Shown here: positions 38,401 to 43,172 of the stretch, piece by piece
Position numbering within the stretch: the stretch's first letter is position 1
How the letters are laid out: each line of letters opens with the position of its first letter
From: an uncultured Clostridia bacterium
GTDB lineage: Bacteria; Bacillota; Clostridia; TANB77; CAG-508
Direction: 5' to 3'
Length of the DNA stretch: 64,000 nt
NCBI GenBank assembly: GCA_948857205.1
Contig: CAQPRV010000041.1
Location: forward strand, 36,151 to 100,150
Made by a program: the position numbers and the translations under genes
The notes under the pieces: model-generated
Told to the model about the DNA's origin: nothing
The model's database searches: none
The model's input: the letters and a program-made list of their open reading frames with translations, nothing else

Positions 38401-41087
38401 ATAAAGAAACAATTATAAAATTAAAAGAAGAAGAAGCACCAATAGGATATGAATTAGATGAAGAACTTAAAGAATTTACAATAAAATTAATTGATAAAGA
38501 TACATTAGAATTAAGTAACATCAAAGGAGAGAAATTCAGAGTTGAAATAGACAAAGAGGGTAGAACAATAAGAATAATTTTAGTAGACAAGATAAAAGAT
38601 AAATTCATCGAAATTGAAAAAGTAGACAAAGATAATGAAGAAATAAAATTATCAAATGTAAGATTTAAATTTGAAGATACAGAAGGAACAACAAATGAAG
38701 ATGGAGTGGTAAAATTTACTTTAGGTAAAGGATTTGTAAATACTAAGAAAATTTATACAATTAAAGAAATTTATATTAATGAAGGATATACAAAATTAGA
38801 TACTCCAACACAAATTGAAGTTGAATATGATAAAAATGGTAACATTAAAAATGTTGTTGTACTAAATAATAATGAATATGTAGAATTCGTTGAAGTTAAA
38901 GATGGATTAATTAAATTAAGATTTAAAAATGAAAAAATCAAAAAGCCATTTAAAGTAATAGTTGTTAAAAAGGATAAAGATGATCATGAGAAAGTATTAG
39001 AAAATGCAAAATATAATATCAACATTAAATCTTCTGATGGATCTGAAAACAAAACTGAAGTAACAACAAATAATAAAGGCTTAGCAGTAATAGACAAAGT
39101 TTATTGTTATGATAGTATTGATATAGGATTAGAAGAAATTGAAGCACCAACTAATTATAAAATTGATTCTGAGAAAAAGAAAATTAATATAATTAGAGAT
39201 AAGACTACAAGACATTTAATGATAAATGATATTGAAGGTAATAATATAGATGTTCAGGTTAACGAAGAAAGTAATGAAATACTTATTACTCTATATGATG
39301 AATTACTAACATTTGATTTAGACATTCTAAAATTAGATAAACAAGATGAAAGTATTAAATTAAGTGGTGTAGAATTTGAAATTGGAGGAGCTACATATAC
39401 AACAGATATAGAAGGAAAGACAGTTGCAACGTTGATTGTGCCAAAAGCATCATCTGAGTATCAACTTACAATTAAAGAATCAAAAACTGTAGGAAATTAC
39501 AATTTAATTAAAGATATTGTATTAATAGTAAAAATAGATGCGAGTGGAAAAGTAGAAAGTGCTGAATTAAAAGAACATAATGATTATGTACGAGTAACTG
39601 TAGAAGATGGAAAGATTAAACTAGTAATATTAAATGAAAAACCTAAAGATGTTCCAAAGAAAAATGAATATAATATAGACATAGAAAAAGTAGATTCAAA
39701 AGATTCAAACAAGAAATTATCAAATGCTAGGTTTGAAATTCTACTAACTAAGGATAAAAATGAAATAATAAATAAACGTTTATATACTAACAAAAATGGA
39801 AATATTTCATTAAATACACTTACACAAGATGGAGATTATGTTCTAAAACTAAAAGAAATATTAGCTCCAGATGGATATATTCTAAATTCAAATGATATTA
39901 TAGTAGTATTTACTTTAAAAGATGGAAAAATATCTATTAATAAGAAGTTATCTTCAAAAGATGTTACAGTTAATATTACAGATAATAAAATGAAGATTAC
40001 TTTGAAAAATGAATTAAAAGATATTAAATTACATATTGAAAAATATGTGTCAAAAGTCAATGAAAATATTGTTAAAAATACTGAACCAGAAGCATTTATA
40101 AGAAACGGAAAAATTGAATATAATAAGCATGATACAAGTGCTATTCCAACAAGACAAAATGATATTGTTATATTTAATTTAAGAATATATAATGAAGGAA
40201 ACACCGATGCATATGCTAAACATATTATGGATGTTATACCAGAGGGATTAGAATTCTCACCAGATCATGAAGTAAATAAAAAATATCAATGGAAACAATC
40301 TAGTGACAACATTATAGAAACTGATATACTATCAAAAAACATATCTGAAGAAAACATTATAACTAAACCATCAAATAAAGAGGTATATTATAAACAAATA
40401 CAAGTTGCATTTAAAGTAACAAAACAACGTACAGATAATGATATCGTCAATATAGCTATAATTGATAAAGCAACAGATGAAAGAGGCAAAGTTAAATATA
40501 TTGACGAGGAAGATGATGCTAAAGTTAAAGTTCTATGTTTTGACTTAAGTGTACAAAAAGTTGTAAATAATATTACTGTTAGAAAGGATGGTACTGTTAA
40601 AAAGACAATTAAGGGTGCAGGTAATAATAAGATTACTAAAGCAGAAATTAGAGCTAAAGAAATTGAAAATACAACTTTACAAGTAGATTATTTAATTACA
40701 ATTCGCAATGAAGGTAATGTCAAAGGTAAACTTCTACAAGCATTTGATTATATTCCAGAAGGATTATCTTTCAATAAGAAAAATAACCCAGATTGGGAAT
40801 TAAGAGATAATGTAGCTATTTATAAGAAAGTACGTGAAATTGATGTAGGTGAAAGTATACAACTTGTAATTAAGTTGGATTGGAATTCAAAATTCTCAGC
40901 AGAATTGAAACAAAATATAGTTGTTATTAATGGTGAAGATGAGACTAATTTAGACAATAATAAGGATCAGGCTGATGTATTAATTACAGTAGCTACAGGT
41001 CAAGAACAACTAATGGTTATTTTACCAATTACTATATTTGCTATGTTTGGCTTTGGAGTTTATTCAATCAAGAAGTATGTACTATAG
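17430..41087 (+). CDS. Giant vWA / Cna-B-SpaA repeat surface adhesin (7885 residues)
   Basis: An exceptionally long cell-surface protein. An N-terminal signal peptide (about residues 4-24) leads to a vWA domain (about 78-250) with the MIDAS motif D84-N-S86-F-S88. Then come many SpaA/Cna-B-like beta modules in A/B alternation. Residues about 440-2910 are diverged modules (each has a K near its start and a late E, as in isopeptide-forming folds). Residues about 2910-6350 hold 21 'A' modules (TKIYKT..VTGAK .. GEHIFEIEE .. VPNKP) and seven close 'B' modules (KKIELEKVDAE .. YSIVETKAPLGYL). After further diverged modules come two DUF11-like domains (about 7530-7850) and a terminal membrane segment (about 7860-7882) before KKYVL. 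There is no LPXTG; VATGQE precedes the membrane segment. Probable role: stalk-like adhesion to host or matrix with self-generated isopeptide bonds, inferred from the family. Confidence 0.9.
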   Translation: MKKKAFLIFTIVLLVTFLLISTTYSDTTTRGIIRIKEDGTEQVIEDSSIKVHQTIKRVSDKKITFKMEVENLQYKSTEVAIMLDNSFSMWSESKITTYKAKLVDLVNAIYAKVPDAYMSVSSYSGNIKAMTNNKQEVINAINSVTSYTGINSATGLTDAKSSFTGKAGNEYILAFTDTEEHTDAKNVVEETQNDTSRHMVVVIMGEGSTKQTEYSQVKNTKVYKIDNMSTYNFSTLNTSVSNSISSAVTKELNNITINGVFANQLQEIFTTEIKTQPSKGQLILSANDYNLTIPQMTTTKVSFELSMTLKDEIERDYMGSVINLLSSTSIKYDNNRQEAKTLNNTTTTPVIDIVECYTLEITAINKEFQEIKVNEVECNIIQKDASGNVVATYENKKTNSKGQIVLEDLSYTGESTIEIVFLSTSGPYESKEPETIKINKDPITGAITVIDSTLLVPEGEDVQVSNVEKIISAKVAISPKAIVFNVHKIDEETGLPLQGAKFELKQPHTSDIPADSIISGTTNEQGNVSLSGEVAGVTQSTVDASGTSHPYYYTYVLNEVEMPTGYVDEHTRTVVMIHFSPEGEITGSYISTNSANAKLSVDNDVLNLEISNKKKYYTLNINAIDKEYNKIPVVGAEFTVTGVNESGVQVCNKKGTTNKDGELQIEINCEGKVTYTISQTKEHAAYENASDIQYVLTRDFATNEITLHNEVENISVDTEGRIVTATIPLMPKKFELKVNKKDLDENIPVEGVELEFVQPGIRDNYTLTSGENGILSYTGNVVCNVDGGKSTYYLDETQKAVGYKEIKGNMAINITFDEHGNITEVEENSVHIENVIKESKKVELDLLNEQQEYTVELYAKHKNYKEIPIKGVDFALNGTTVEGGVHFYQQDSLVTDVSGKATSDIIKRSGDLYYTITTNSVPLGYKKAEDKTIKVNKNLKTENLTLLENKNEDVNVTIDNINKIVKVTVYFEPDTFTLQINKKDIGLSDILIGNAQFKVEQPKIKYINSSNTEATKSRDSVSGVTQDNEVLELQLERPVMAGFNDRTFTYTLKEIAVPSGYINTKFELNFDLTFNDEGQLQSITNTNETSQPATKGEITESKDDLTNEEASYFKGGNVQDGKLVLTIGNEQKGATLKVHALDGKYGRRYNVNVKQGVTIQVVARDSNGNEFYRKNLVTDENGMIELVGISQAGDFSIELTAVKAKAGYLPGSTKTVNLHRDILSTEITLRESDSDTNINNTAKVIETKMFIDVQTYDIEITKFEKLYGDTLIENAKFTIIQPDIGAFNRDKKQGTTVKGEKLVLSPEVAGEGTYEYRIVESAQNGYINQDINTTLKVTFDKDGNIQNVEKGTDDKTVNNESVVTLGEHTNNKIPLTIMNEQMPYKIKILAVDAKYSRTSPTYHMVPVKDLKVRITGTTTEGQIYNAEKTTTEEGIIESDDLLKRGDVDYTIEQIGIPAGYHKGENTYLKINKDWDTTEISLRENVAHVSIDNNNKVINVTLWLQPKTFEIDFSKVDKIENDIKVGKAKFLFKQPAFEIGGARNSSEKISSKDKNLVFTGEVAGEGTYTYTLEETETPKGYIKLAPKTNLLITFDSEGVITNVTKEEENEFVKIGNVVDNVIPVQISNEKKVHSLKIVAMNEEYNSAKAEGVHVKLVRKDGQPLGTDEEENPIMERKGITDANGIVIFKDLEGSGDIAYEIIQEEPRPAAFYLGESKTVQVNINESTNDIVNRTIDEVTKVDNSIRQISTNIYLTPKKFTITLNKIDYDNKNLIGTAFINYKEAKWLRHLSGRTVDNEKYVVTGYVPGEGTYNYTLEEGYWKQDVPGGHGIPKGYKNYLNTHKLDITFDENGDIQESNLQESTWFKVFWDDARKLNYIKTYDDLKYHTMDLLKTTTEDIELKLTNVKKQFRFNMDVINSKYKNEKVERVQFRIKAYNEAGNEIYNQINETDENGQISIGDEDFYRVTGKITFTIECLNAPSMFKQMPIATVVINRAEHPDQKITVDQVSTSSHVNVKAKVVVDPVNTSDFSYNVNVEVPLQQKTFDMELTKVSAINDKVLLKGATFTLTQPDGKHTQQVTSDENGKLLFSADLYGENTEYAYILTENNAPTGYQHVGTDGVIRVTAEDEDVREVRVTQGETYIVDEKVENTKKVTAKVNNTPEGSLYNVKLIEKYGNKRVEGSKYNILIDATVGEQINVTDYTDAKGTIEINQIPGEGEIVIKVNELENAPGYQLISGEKIAVVEKNEGSLKVINEKTSEDINVSIDKETKTIIIELVTIPTIRKNKIEFEVVDKNDEDIKIQGTSLNILPPKATEVLYRTTNGAGYTSIDDPAVPGEGAFDYSIAVTEVPSTYYDFMDAIKVKIEYDDEGNIQDIWKIDETEISDSVSVLYDVDNTDTKTTYRAKIIIKLDAKINYNLNIEAQEKDKPEIKIQGAKFEIKSVVNNSYISTSTKKTGKDGTIKTKQAGGETVAIYLKEIETAKPYVLDKSLKKLVLNKNGDTFDINTAETTEGLLAEILEDGTVKITIENELKGANINFQLLKVDSENEAIRLEGVTFKLLDKTNNKEYELATDESGQILLEGFKVTEPGEYDFVVSEISTIEGYNLPKLEEGEEIRFKIVYQEVDGILQVKDIIQDGGEKVITGLSYTQTSTDTEYILQLKLIINNTIDENYKYNVNVFKRDSEDNSKLLSGATIRIKNTYVSGHSVSTTVITQASGSAHFTIPLVPNDNTIEIEEISAPLGYQLENIIKKIVLHKDETTGEVTIVSTENISSDDIHVTNGSIDINIDNQKKEVATPSYQLQITKVDREDETKKLANAKYTVKVVSDDGNFNKQYDDIQTAREGGIAYLNGLNGMGEITITITETNPPLGYIIDKEPKVIKISRDAETNSIQVTEVSGEHINVEVEGTTISVKLSDKMIKLHSKINKTNRITGNRIPNMEFTIAEVIGDSVSEEKQTITTNDEGEIDFTLLAANKGEHIYELEEKSSEEYIKLENVRIKVIVSEDGSVEKVEKLNTENTNVNVKLEDGKIILNVANIPVHCYKQIEIEKVDSENETIKLSGAIFNIVGTEHTTDENGHTSKTIDVEHGTENKEYSIIETKSPIGYLKHLEEIKLNIKYDENRNITGGEIISGNEFTEVVSHTNDSIKIKIKDDKVKVNSKIYKTNYVTGAKIKDVQFTVAEVIDGEVSGEKQTLITNDKGEIDFNIFTQEVGEHIFEIEEAQVENYEAVGKIRIKVVINEDGTLKSVEKIDGAKYVYVSAVDGKLEIRVPNKPTGGSEPTDKYIEIGTKIYKTNYVTGEAIKDIEFTIAEVIDGEVSEYKHKVTTNDKGEIDFNIPSLGIGEHIFEIEEKDTEKYENVGRIRIKVVVNEDGTIASVEKLEGAYQVYVKLVDGKIEIRVPNKPKGDPENKYIEIGTNIYKTDYVTGAKLKNIEFTIAEVIDGTVSEYKHKVTTNEEGEIDFNIPALGVGEHIFEIEEKETENYETVGKIKIKVVVNEDGTIASVEKLEGAYQVYAKLVDGRIEIKVPNKPKDKPESKYVEVETKIYKIDYVTGAKLKDIEFTIAEVIDGTVSEYKHELKTNEEGQIDFNIPSLGVGEHIFEIEEKETDKYETVGKIRIKVVVNEDGTIASVEKFEGSKLVYAKLVDGKIEIKVPNKPKGGEHVPGGSKYFEIGTKFYKIDYVTGAKIKDVQFTIAEVKDGTVSEYKHELKTNEEGQIDFNIPAVGIGEHIFEIEEKETENYETVGKIRIKVVVNEDGTIESIEKLEGAEQVYALLVDGKIEIKVPNKPKGKPENKYVEVGTKIYKIDYVTGAKLKNIEFTIAEVKDGEVSEYKHELKTNEEGQIDFDIPSLGVGEHIFEIEEKETDKYETLGKIRIKVIVNEDGTIASIEKLEGDELVYTKLVDGKIEIKVSNKPKGGKDIPGGIRYIEIGTKIYKTDYVTGAKIKDVQFTIAEVKDGEVSEYKHELTTNKYGEINFDIPAVGVGEHIFEIEEKETENYETVGKIRIKVVVNEDGIITSIQKLNGAEQVYVLLVDGKIELRVPNKPKDGPGGKYVEIGTKIYKTDYVTGAKLKNIEFTIAEVKDGEVSEYKHDLTTNEKGEINFNIPSVGVGEHIFEIEEKETDKYETVGKIRIKVVVNEDGTIASIEKLEGAELVYTLLVDGKIEIKVPNKPKDGPGGKYVEIGTKIYKTDYVTGIKLKDIEFTIAEVKDGVVSEYKHELTTSEEGEINFNIPALGAGEHIFEIEEKEADKYHTVGKIRIKVVVNEDGTIESIEKLEGAEQVYALLVGGKIEIKVPNKPKDVPGGKYVDIRTKIYKTDYVTGAKIKNVQFTIAEVKDGEVSEYKHKITTNEEGEIDFDIPAVGAGEHIFEIEEKETDKYETVGKVRIKVVVNEDGTIQSVEKLEGAEQVYALLVDGKIEIKVPNKPKDGPEGKYVEVGTKIYKTDYVTGAKLKDIEFTIAEVKDGVVSEYKHEITTNEEGEIDFNIPSLGVGEHIFEIEEKESESYETVGKIRIKVIVNEDGTIASIEKLEGNELVYVLLVDGKVEIKVPNKPKDGPKGKYIEIGTKIYKTNYITGERIKNIEFTIAEVKDGEVSEYKHKVTTNKEGEIDFNIPSLGVGEHIFEIEEKEINGYIPIGKVKIKVIINEDGTIQSVEKLDAETKNVNVKLQDGKLVLKVENIPVHSYKKIELEKVDAENEEIKLGGAVFTIDGSKHTTDENGYTSKTIDVEHGTENKEYSIVETGAPLGYLKHLEEIKLNINYDEKRNITGGEITSGNAFTEVISYTEDTIKIRVKDNKIKIQSKIYKANYVTEARIKDIEFTVAEVIDGIVSEDKQEIKTNDKGEIDFTILTQTTGEHIFEIEEKTTEDYHPIGKIRIKVIVNEDGTIESVQQVEENRNVNVKLEEGKLVLEIINIPIHTYKKIELEKVDAENEEIKLAGAIFNIAGGECITDENGYTSKTIDVSHGTRNKEYSIVETKAPLGYIRHLGEIKLNVNYDERRNITGGEITLGDTFAEIISYTNDTIKIRVKDNKIKIHSKIYKTNYVTGEKLKDIEFTIAEVVDGEVLGEKREVTTNEQGEIDFTLFTEEVGEHIFEIEEKETENYETVGKIRIKVVVNEDGIIESIEKLEGAKQVYVILVDGKIEIIIPNKPKGPLNKYLEIGTKIYKTNFITGETIKDIEFTIAEVKDGIASEYKHRVVTNEEGEVNFDIPSLGVGEHIFEIEEREREDYLPIGKVRIKVIVNEDGIIQSVEKLSEENNNVRVKVQDGQLVLEIANIPVHSYKKIELEKVDAEDEEIKLSGAIFNIAGGECITDEDGYTSKTIDVEHGTENKEYSIRETGAPLGYLKHLEEIKLNINYDEKRNITGGEITKGNAFTEVISYTEDTIKIRVKDNKIKIPSKIYKTNYVTGEKIKDIEFTIAEVKDGEVSDEKQTIKTNEKGEIDFTLLTETVGEHIFEIEEKETEEYHAIGKIRIKVVVKEDGTIESVQQVEENKNVNVKVEDGQLVIEITNIPIHIYKKIELVKVDAEDEEIKLSGAIFNIAGVGCITDRDGYTSVTIDVSHGTENKEYSIIETGAPLGYLKHLGEIKLNINYDEKRNITGGEITKGNAFTEVISYTDDTIKIKVKDDKIKIPSKIYKTNFITGNKIKDIEFTIAEVKDGEVSEEKQTVKTNDEGQIDFNIFANKIGEHIFEIQEKETEDYISIGKIRIKVIVNEDGTIKSVEQIEGNSKFVEVKLEDGKIVIKAINIPVHSYKKIELVKVDAEDEEIKLPGAIFNIAGGECITDENGYTSKTIDVEHGTENKEYSIRETGAPLGYLKHLGEIKLNINYDEKRNITGGEITKGEAFTEVISYTEDTIKIKVKDDKIKIRSKIYKKNFITDEKMKDVEFTIAEVVDGEVSDKKQTIKTNEEGEIDFTLFTEKVGERIFEIEEKEIENYIPIRKIRIKVIVNEDGTVESVEQMGVTNKNVNVKVQDGKIVIEIANIPVHSYKKIELEKVDAENEEIKLEGAIFNIAGGECITDENGYTSKIVDVSNGTKNKEYKIVETKAPTGYLRHLGEIKLLVNYDDKRNITGGKITLGEAFTEVISYTEDTIKIRVKDDKIKIGSKIYKTNYVTGERIKDIQFTVAEIVDGEISKEKYTITTNEDGEIDFNIFTKNVGEHIFEIEEKETENYQTVGKFRIKVIIGQDGLIQKVEKLEGSELVTVLLVDEKIEIHVSNKPRGGDEEYIEIKTKIYKINKLTGERIENIEFTIAEVKDGVASEYKHKLITDERGEIDFNIPSLGVGEHIFEIEEIATKEYIPIGKARIKVVIKEDGTIESVQQIDGENKYIEISFEDGQIVIRVTNVPVDKSQTIEIIKVDKIDETKRISGVKFNIAGDEVITDKDGIASSIFPILDEDKTREYVITEMTTPEDYLANIGDINLVVNYNDKDKIIDADITDGSEFARIYKIEENKIIIIVTNEPIKKYSMEFLKIDSLDNTKTLKGAKYNVKLEAEDGYKYEGDITTDEISKVINGMQGYGNIKVTLTEIEAPKGYKISKPITVYFYRDINTKEITQISQSSDLVEVKIEDDNILFILKDIFKGFEILINKVDKIDEKIVLSDVSFLIDSEEYVTDEEGKIKYFHEVEDGTISKIFTIAESRTVKGYEINPEIQLKVDYNDNGDITNVKIIKGEAFARVVSFDNNNINIVITNERIEYFGVEIEKYNKKDSKIKISDTKFKVEITNKENAQTFEVITDVNGIAKIMELTGYGEIELRITEIEAPLKYLVDTEEKVVKLTRDKITKEIKIIEQTGKNITVKVDNKNKIIKIAFADEPIVIGTDILKVDADDNTIVLKDVIFNVKIADKETQVITNEFGVTSIDLNNLERNKVYELEITELKTAKGYKFNNKPIIFTVEIDETGKGITIDMKEGHEWAEFRIEDNRLKITIKNKKIKEGTYSIEIEKQSELEESAKLAKAIYKLWIEQDGETILTEDLTTNGAGIVQIDDLIFNKETIIKLKEEEAPIGYELDEELKEFTIKLIDKDTLELSNIKGEKFRVEIDKEGRTIRIILVDKIKDKFIEIEKVDKDNEEIKLSNVRFKFEDTEGTTNEDGVVKFTLGKGFVNTKKIYTIKEIYINEGYTKLDTPTQIEVEYDKNGNIKNVVVLNNNEYVEFVEVKDGLIKLRFKNEKIKKPFKVIVVKKDKDDHEKVLENAKYNINIKSSDGSENKTEVTTNNKGLAVIDKVYCYDSIDIGLEEIEAPTNYKIDSEKKKINIIRDKTTRHLMINDIEGNNIDVQVNEESNEILITLYDELLTFDLDILKLDKQDESIKLSGVEFEIGGATYTTDIEGKTVATLIVPKASSEYQLTIKESKTVGNYNLIKDIVLIVKIDASGKVESAELKEHNDYVRVTVEDGKIKLVILNEKPKDVPKKNEYNIDIEKVDSKDSNKKLSNARFEILLTKDKNEIINKRLYTNKNGNISLNTLTQDGDYVLKLKEILAPDGYILNSNDIIVVFTLKDGKISINKKLSSKDVTVNITDNKMKITLKNELKDIKLHIEKYVSKVNENIVKNTEPEAFIRNGKIEYNKHDTSAIPTRQNDIVIFNLRIYNEGNTDAYAKHIMDVIPEGLEFSPDHEVNKKYQWKQSSDNIIETDILSKNISEENIITKPSNKEVYYKQIQVAFKVTKQRTDNDIVNIAIIDKATDERGKVKYIDEEDDAKVKVLCFDLSVQKVVNNITVRKDGTVKKTIKGAGNNKITKAEIRAKEIENTTLQVDYLITIRNEGNVKGKLLQAFDYIPEGLSFNKKNNPDWELRDNVAIYKKVREIDVGESIQLVIKLDWNSKFSAELKQNIVVINGEDETNLDNNKDQADVLITVATGQEQLMVILPITIFAMFGFGVYSIKKYVL
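27270..31450 (+). repeat. Tandem array of 11 near-identical 381-bp coding repeats
   Basis: The segment GAACACATCTTTGA recurs (with minor changes) at 27453, 27834, 28215, 28608, 28989, 29382, 29763, 30144, 30525, 30906 and 31287. Spacing is 381 bp (127 codons) except two of 393 bp, where the linker gains four residues. High DNA identity across units points to recent expansion or gene conversion inside the adhesin gene. Confidence 0.95.
31450..36480 (+). repeat. Alternating A/B adhesin repeats
   Basis: After the pure A array, A modules alternate with B modules (IELEKVDAENEEIKL .. AGGECITDENGYTSKT .. GYLKHLGEIKLNINYDEKR). The B modules are nearly identical to each other at the DNA level. Two A-A pairs (near 32540-33240 and 35720-36480) break the alternation. 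Confidence 0.9.
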
Positions 41088-41088
41088 T

Positions 41089-41115
41089 GCTAATGGGGAC
41101 GGAGAATTTTGGCAA
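41089..41115 (+). repeat. REP-type repeat copy 10 (forward)
   Basis: Begins 1 bp after the adhesin stop codon; left end GCTAAT, core intact, end TTTTGGCAA. Confidence 0.9.
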
Positions 41116-41160
41116 CTTTTATTGAATTCTAGTAAAGAGGCTATAAAAAAAGTCGGTTAA

Positions 41161-41190
41161 AAAAATGAGTGAAAAATTTCACTCATTTTT
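41161..41190 (+). terminator. Rho-independent terminator of the adhesin gene
   Basis: AAAAATGAGTGAAA pairs perfectly with TTTCACTCATTTTT around a two-base loop, 73 bp behind the adhesin stop and between two REP copies. Confidence 0.9.
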
Positions 41191-41194
41191 TATT

Positions 41195-41221
41195 GCCAAT
41201 GGGGACGGAGAAATTTGGCAA
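41195..41221 (+). repeat. REP-type repeat copy 11 (forward)
   Basis: Here the unit itself is a clear palindrome: TTGCCAA on the left and TTTGGCAA on the right of the GGGGACGGAGAA loop. It is in direct orientation with copy 10. Confidence 0.9.
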
Positions 41222-41383
41222 TATTTTTTCAAAATTTAAAGTTTGAAAAAGATTATTGCTAAATTTTTTTATATATTAGGAAAGTGATACATAATTAGAA
41301 AACTGAGTAAAAAATAGAACAAAACAGAAATAGACCAAATCAAAACTTAATTTGGTATGGAAAATATGTAATTAAATATATAA

Positions 41384-41632
41384 CTAATTGTCCTTATAAA
41401 TATGATGAAAACCTCTAGAGGATTGGTAATTAATGGGTACACACTTATCGAAATTACATTTTGAACAAATAGTATAGGGAGGAATTGAAATAGGTAAACC
41501 ATTCCATTCATCTTCTTGCTCAAACTGTAAAACAGCTTCAATAGGTGCATCAAATTTAAATTTACATTTTGGACAGATGTAAGCAACTGTTTTTCCACTT
41601 AACTGAAATGGAAATGAATTGAAATCAAACAT
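41384..41632 (-). CDS. Small zinc-ribbon protein behind an IS91-like transposase
   Basis: An 82-residue protein, ATG at 41632 set by AAAGGAG. Two CxxC pairs (ICPKC near residue 20, ICSKC near 59) form a likely zinc ribbon. It follows the transposase frame by 16 bp in the same direction and may be an accessory gene of that element, or a passenger. Function unknown. Confidence 0.55.
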   Translation of the reverse strand: MFDFNSFPFQLSGKTVAYICPKCKFKFDAPIEAVLQFEQEDEWNGLPISIPPYTICSKCNFDKCVPINYQSSRGFHHIYKDN

Positions 41633-41648
41633 GTGAAATGCTCCTTTA

Positions 41649-42905
41649 TTAATTAATATAGAGGACAAAATCCATTTTGGTATCACATTTAGGACAATTA
41701 TAAGGATCGCTATTAAAATTTAATAATATATTTGCTTGGTGTTTAAGGAGAGATTTTCTAAAGATTCTACAATGTTGTTTGATTAATGGAATCATCTTAG
41801 AATGTAAGAAATGTTTTTTCCTATAAAAACCATAATACCTAATAATCTTAAATTGGGAAGGAAGTAAATGTCTAAGAAGAACCATAATAAAGTCAGATGC
41901 TTTAAGAGATATTTCGTGATATTTATTATCATTATGTCCAATATAAGAAAATGTAACAGTAGAGCCATCATAGTTAACAATTCTATTTTCACTAATAGGA
42001 ACTCTACCACAATAACGAGTAACATATTCAACGCCAGACTTAATATCTTTAAACTCTTTAGGTTCAGCATAAACATAGAAACCATTAGGATAATTATAGT
42101 ATAAAAAAGATTTCATTTTAGAAAAAGATTTTCCCAATGTTTTAGATAGAAGTTTTAAAAGAATATTTTGGAAACGTTTAGAAAGAGCAACATAATCAAA
42201 GAACTTCTAATCTATGCAAGAACCGTTATTACCTAATTTAAGTTCAGCAATGAGTATATGAATATGAGAGTTCCATTTTAAATCTCTACCAAAAGTATGG
42301 AGAAAAGCAAAGAAACCAGAAGAATATTTAACTCTAGAAGAATATTTTTTTAGAACGCCTTTCTTATTTCTCTTAAAAGAGTCATTAAGAATAGAGTAAA
42401 TAGTATTTCTAACAGCTTTAAATAAAATATTAATTCTATTTTCAAAAGGATAGAAAAAATAATTTCTAAGTTGTTCAGGAATAGTAAAAACGATTTGTCT
42501 ATGATTACAGTTATAAGCAGTTTGCATGATAGATTCAACTCTATTATTTTTATATTTATAACCGCAAGAAGAACAAAAACGAGATTTACAAGTATGACCA
42601 ACAAAAATAATATTGTGGCAGTTAGAACATTCATAAAGAGAACAACCTAAGTTTTTATTAAAGCAATCAATAGTTTTATGAATTTCCTTATCAGCATTAG
42701 GACGAAATTTATCAATATCTAATTTGTTAATTTTATAAGTAAAGTCCCAATGGTCTTCAAAAATAGAAGCAATAATACCAGTAGTTTTAAAAGAATTATA
42801 ATTTTTATTTAGAGAGCCATCTTTATTAAAATAGTTAGCGTTATAGGATCTAGAATTATAAAATTCTAAGAAATCATTTTGGTTAATAGTTTCTATACTT
42901 TCCAT
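41649..42905 (-). pseudogene. IS91-family transposase interrupted by an in-frame TAG
   Basis: A rolling-circle (HUH, Y2) transposase. The first part (ATG 42905, ribosome site AGAGGAAAAT) carries the IS91 zinc-binding domain (ECSNC .. CKSRFCSSCGYK) and the HUH motif in WNSHIHIL. After 232 codons there is TAG at 42207-42209, and the same frame then continues without shift for 186 codons to 41649, including the Tyr-rich segment EYVTRYCGR expected for the Y2 region. The whole frame is about 418 codons, normal for the family. TAG is a regular stop in neighbouring genes (for example 49407-49409), so a nonsense mutation is more likely than recoding. Confidence 0.85.
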
Positions 42906-42936
42906 ATTTTCCTCTAAATAAGATTATAACAGAAAA

Positions 42937-42978
42937 AGAGTTGCGTGAGCAACTCTCAAAGGAAAAATCTATTTTTCC
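42937..42978. other. Pair of hairpins upstream of the IS91-like gene
   Basis: AGAGTTGC/GCAACTCT (42937-42956) and GGAAAAAT/ATTTTTCC (42961-42978) are adjacent perfect stems. The first is followed on the minus strand by TTTTTC, the second on the plus strand by TATTTTTT. They may be terminators or the end structure of the IS91-like element. Confidence 0.45.
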
Positions 42979-43002
42979 TATTTTTTACATAGACATACTA
43001 AA

Positions 43003-43023
43003 AAAGAGTTTGAAAAACTCTTT
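43003..43023 (-). terminator. Terminator of the acyl-CoA dehydratase activase gene
   Basis: Minus-strand stem AAAGAGTTT/AAACTCTTT with a three-base loop followed by TTTAG, about 150 bp after the stop codon. Confidence 0.7.
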
Positions 43024-43144
43024 CTCAGCATTTTTTAGAAGTTACATCCAATGCTTCCATTAATTTAATATTAATATAATTATCCAATAGTTGCCCAAAA
43101 ATAAATAATTTGAACTTTTTAATATTTAAATTTAATAATGAAAA

Positions 43145-43172
43145 TTGCCAAAGTTCTCCGTCCCCGTTGGCA
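43145..43172 (-). repeat. REP-type repeat copy 12 (inverted)
   Basis: Starts 1 bp after the TAG stop of the activase gene (in transcription order). It has CTCCGTCCCC core and a GTTGGCA end. Confidence 0.9.

Noticed and set aside
19277..39793. Many minus-strand reading frames of 60-220 codons inside the adhesin gene
   Set aside because: They are Leu/Phe/Ser-rich mirror readings of a biased repeat gene, lack ribosome sites, and recur at the same place in each repeat.
41649..42905. Amber (TAG) recoding in the transposase
   Set aside because: TAG is used as the normal stop of several genes here, including trmN6, rsmI and the adhesin, and no downstream recoding structure was seen.
42950..43030. 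Exact terminal sequences of the IS91-like element
   Set aside because: Hairpins are present, but I could not define both ends or a GTTC/GAAC-type target without another copy.
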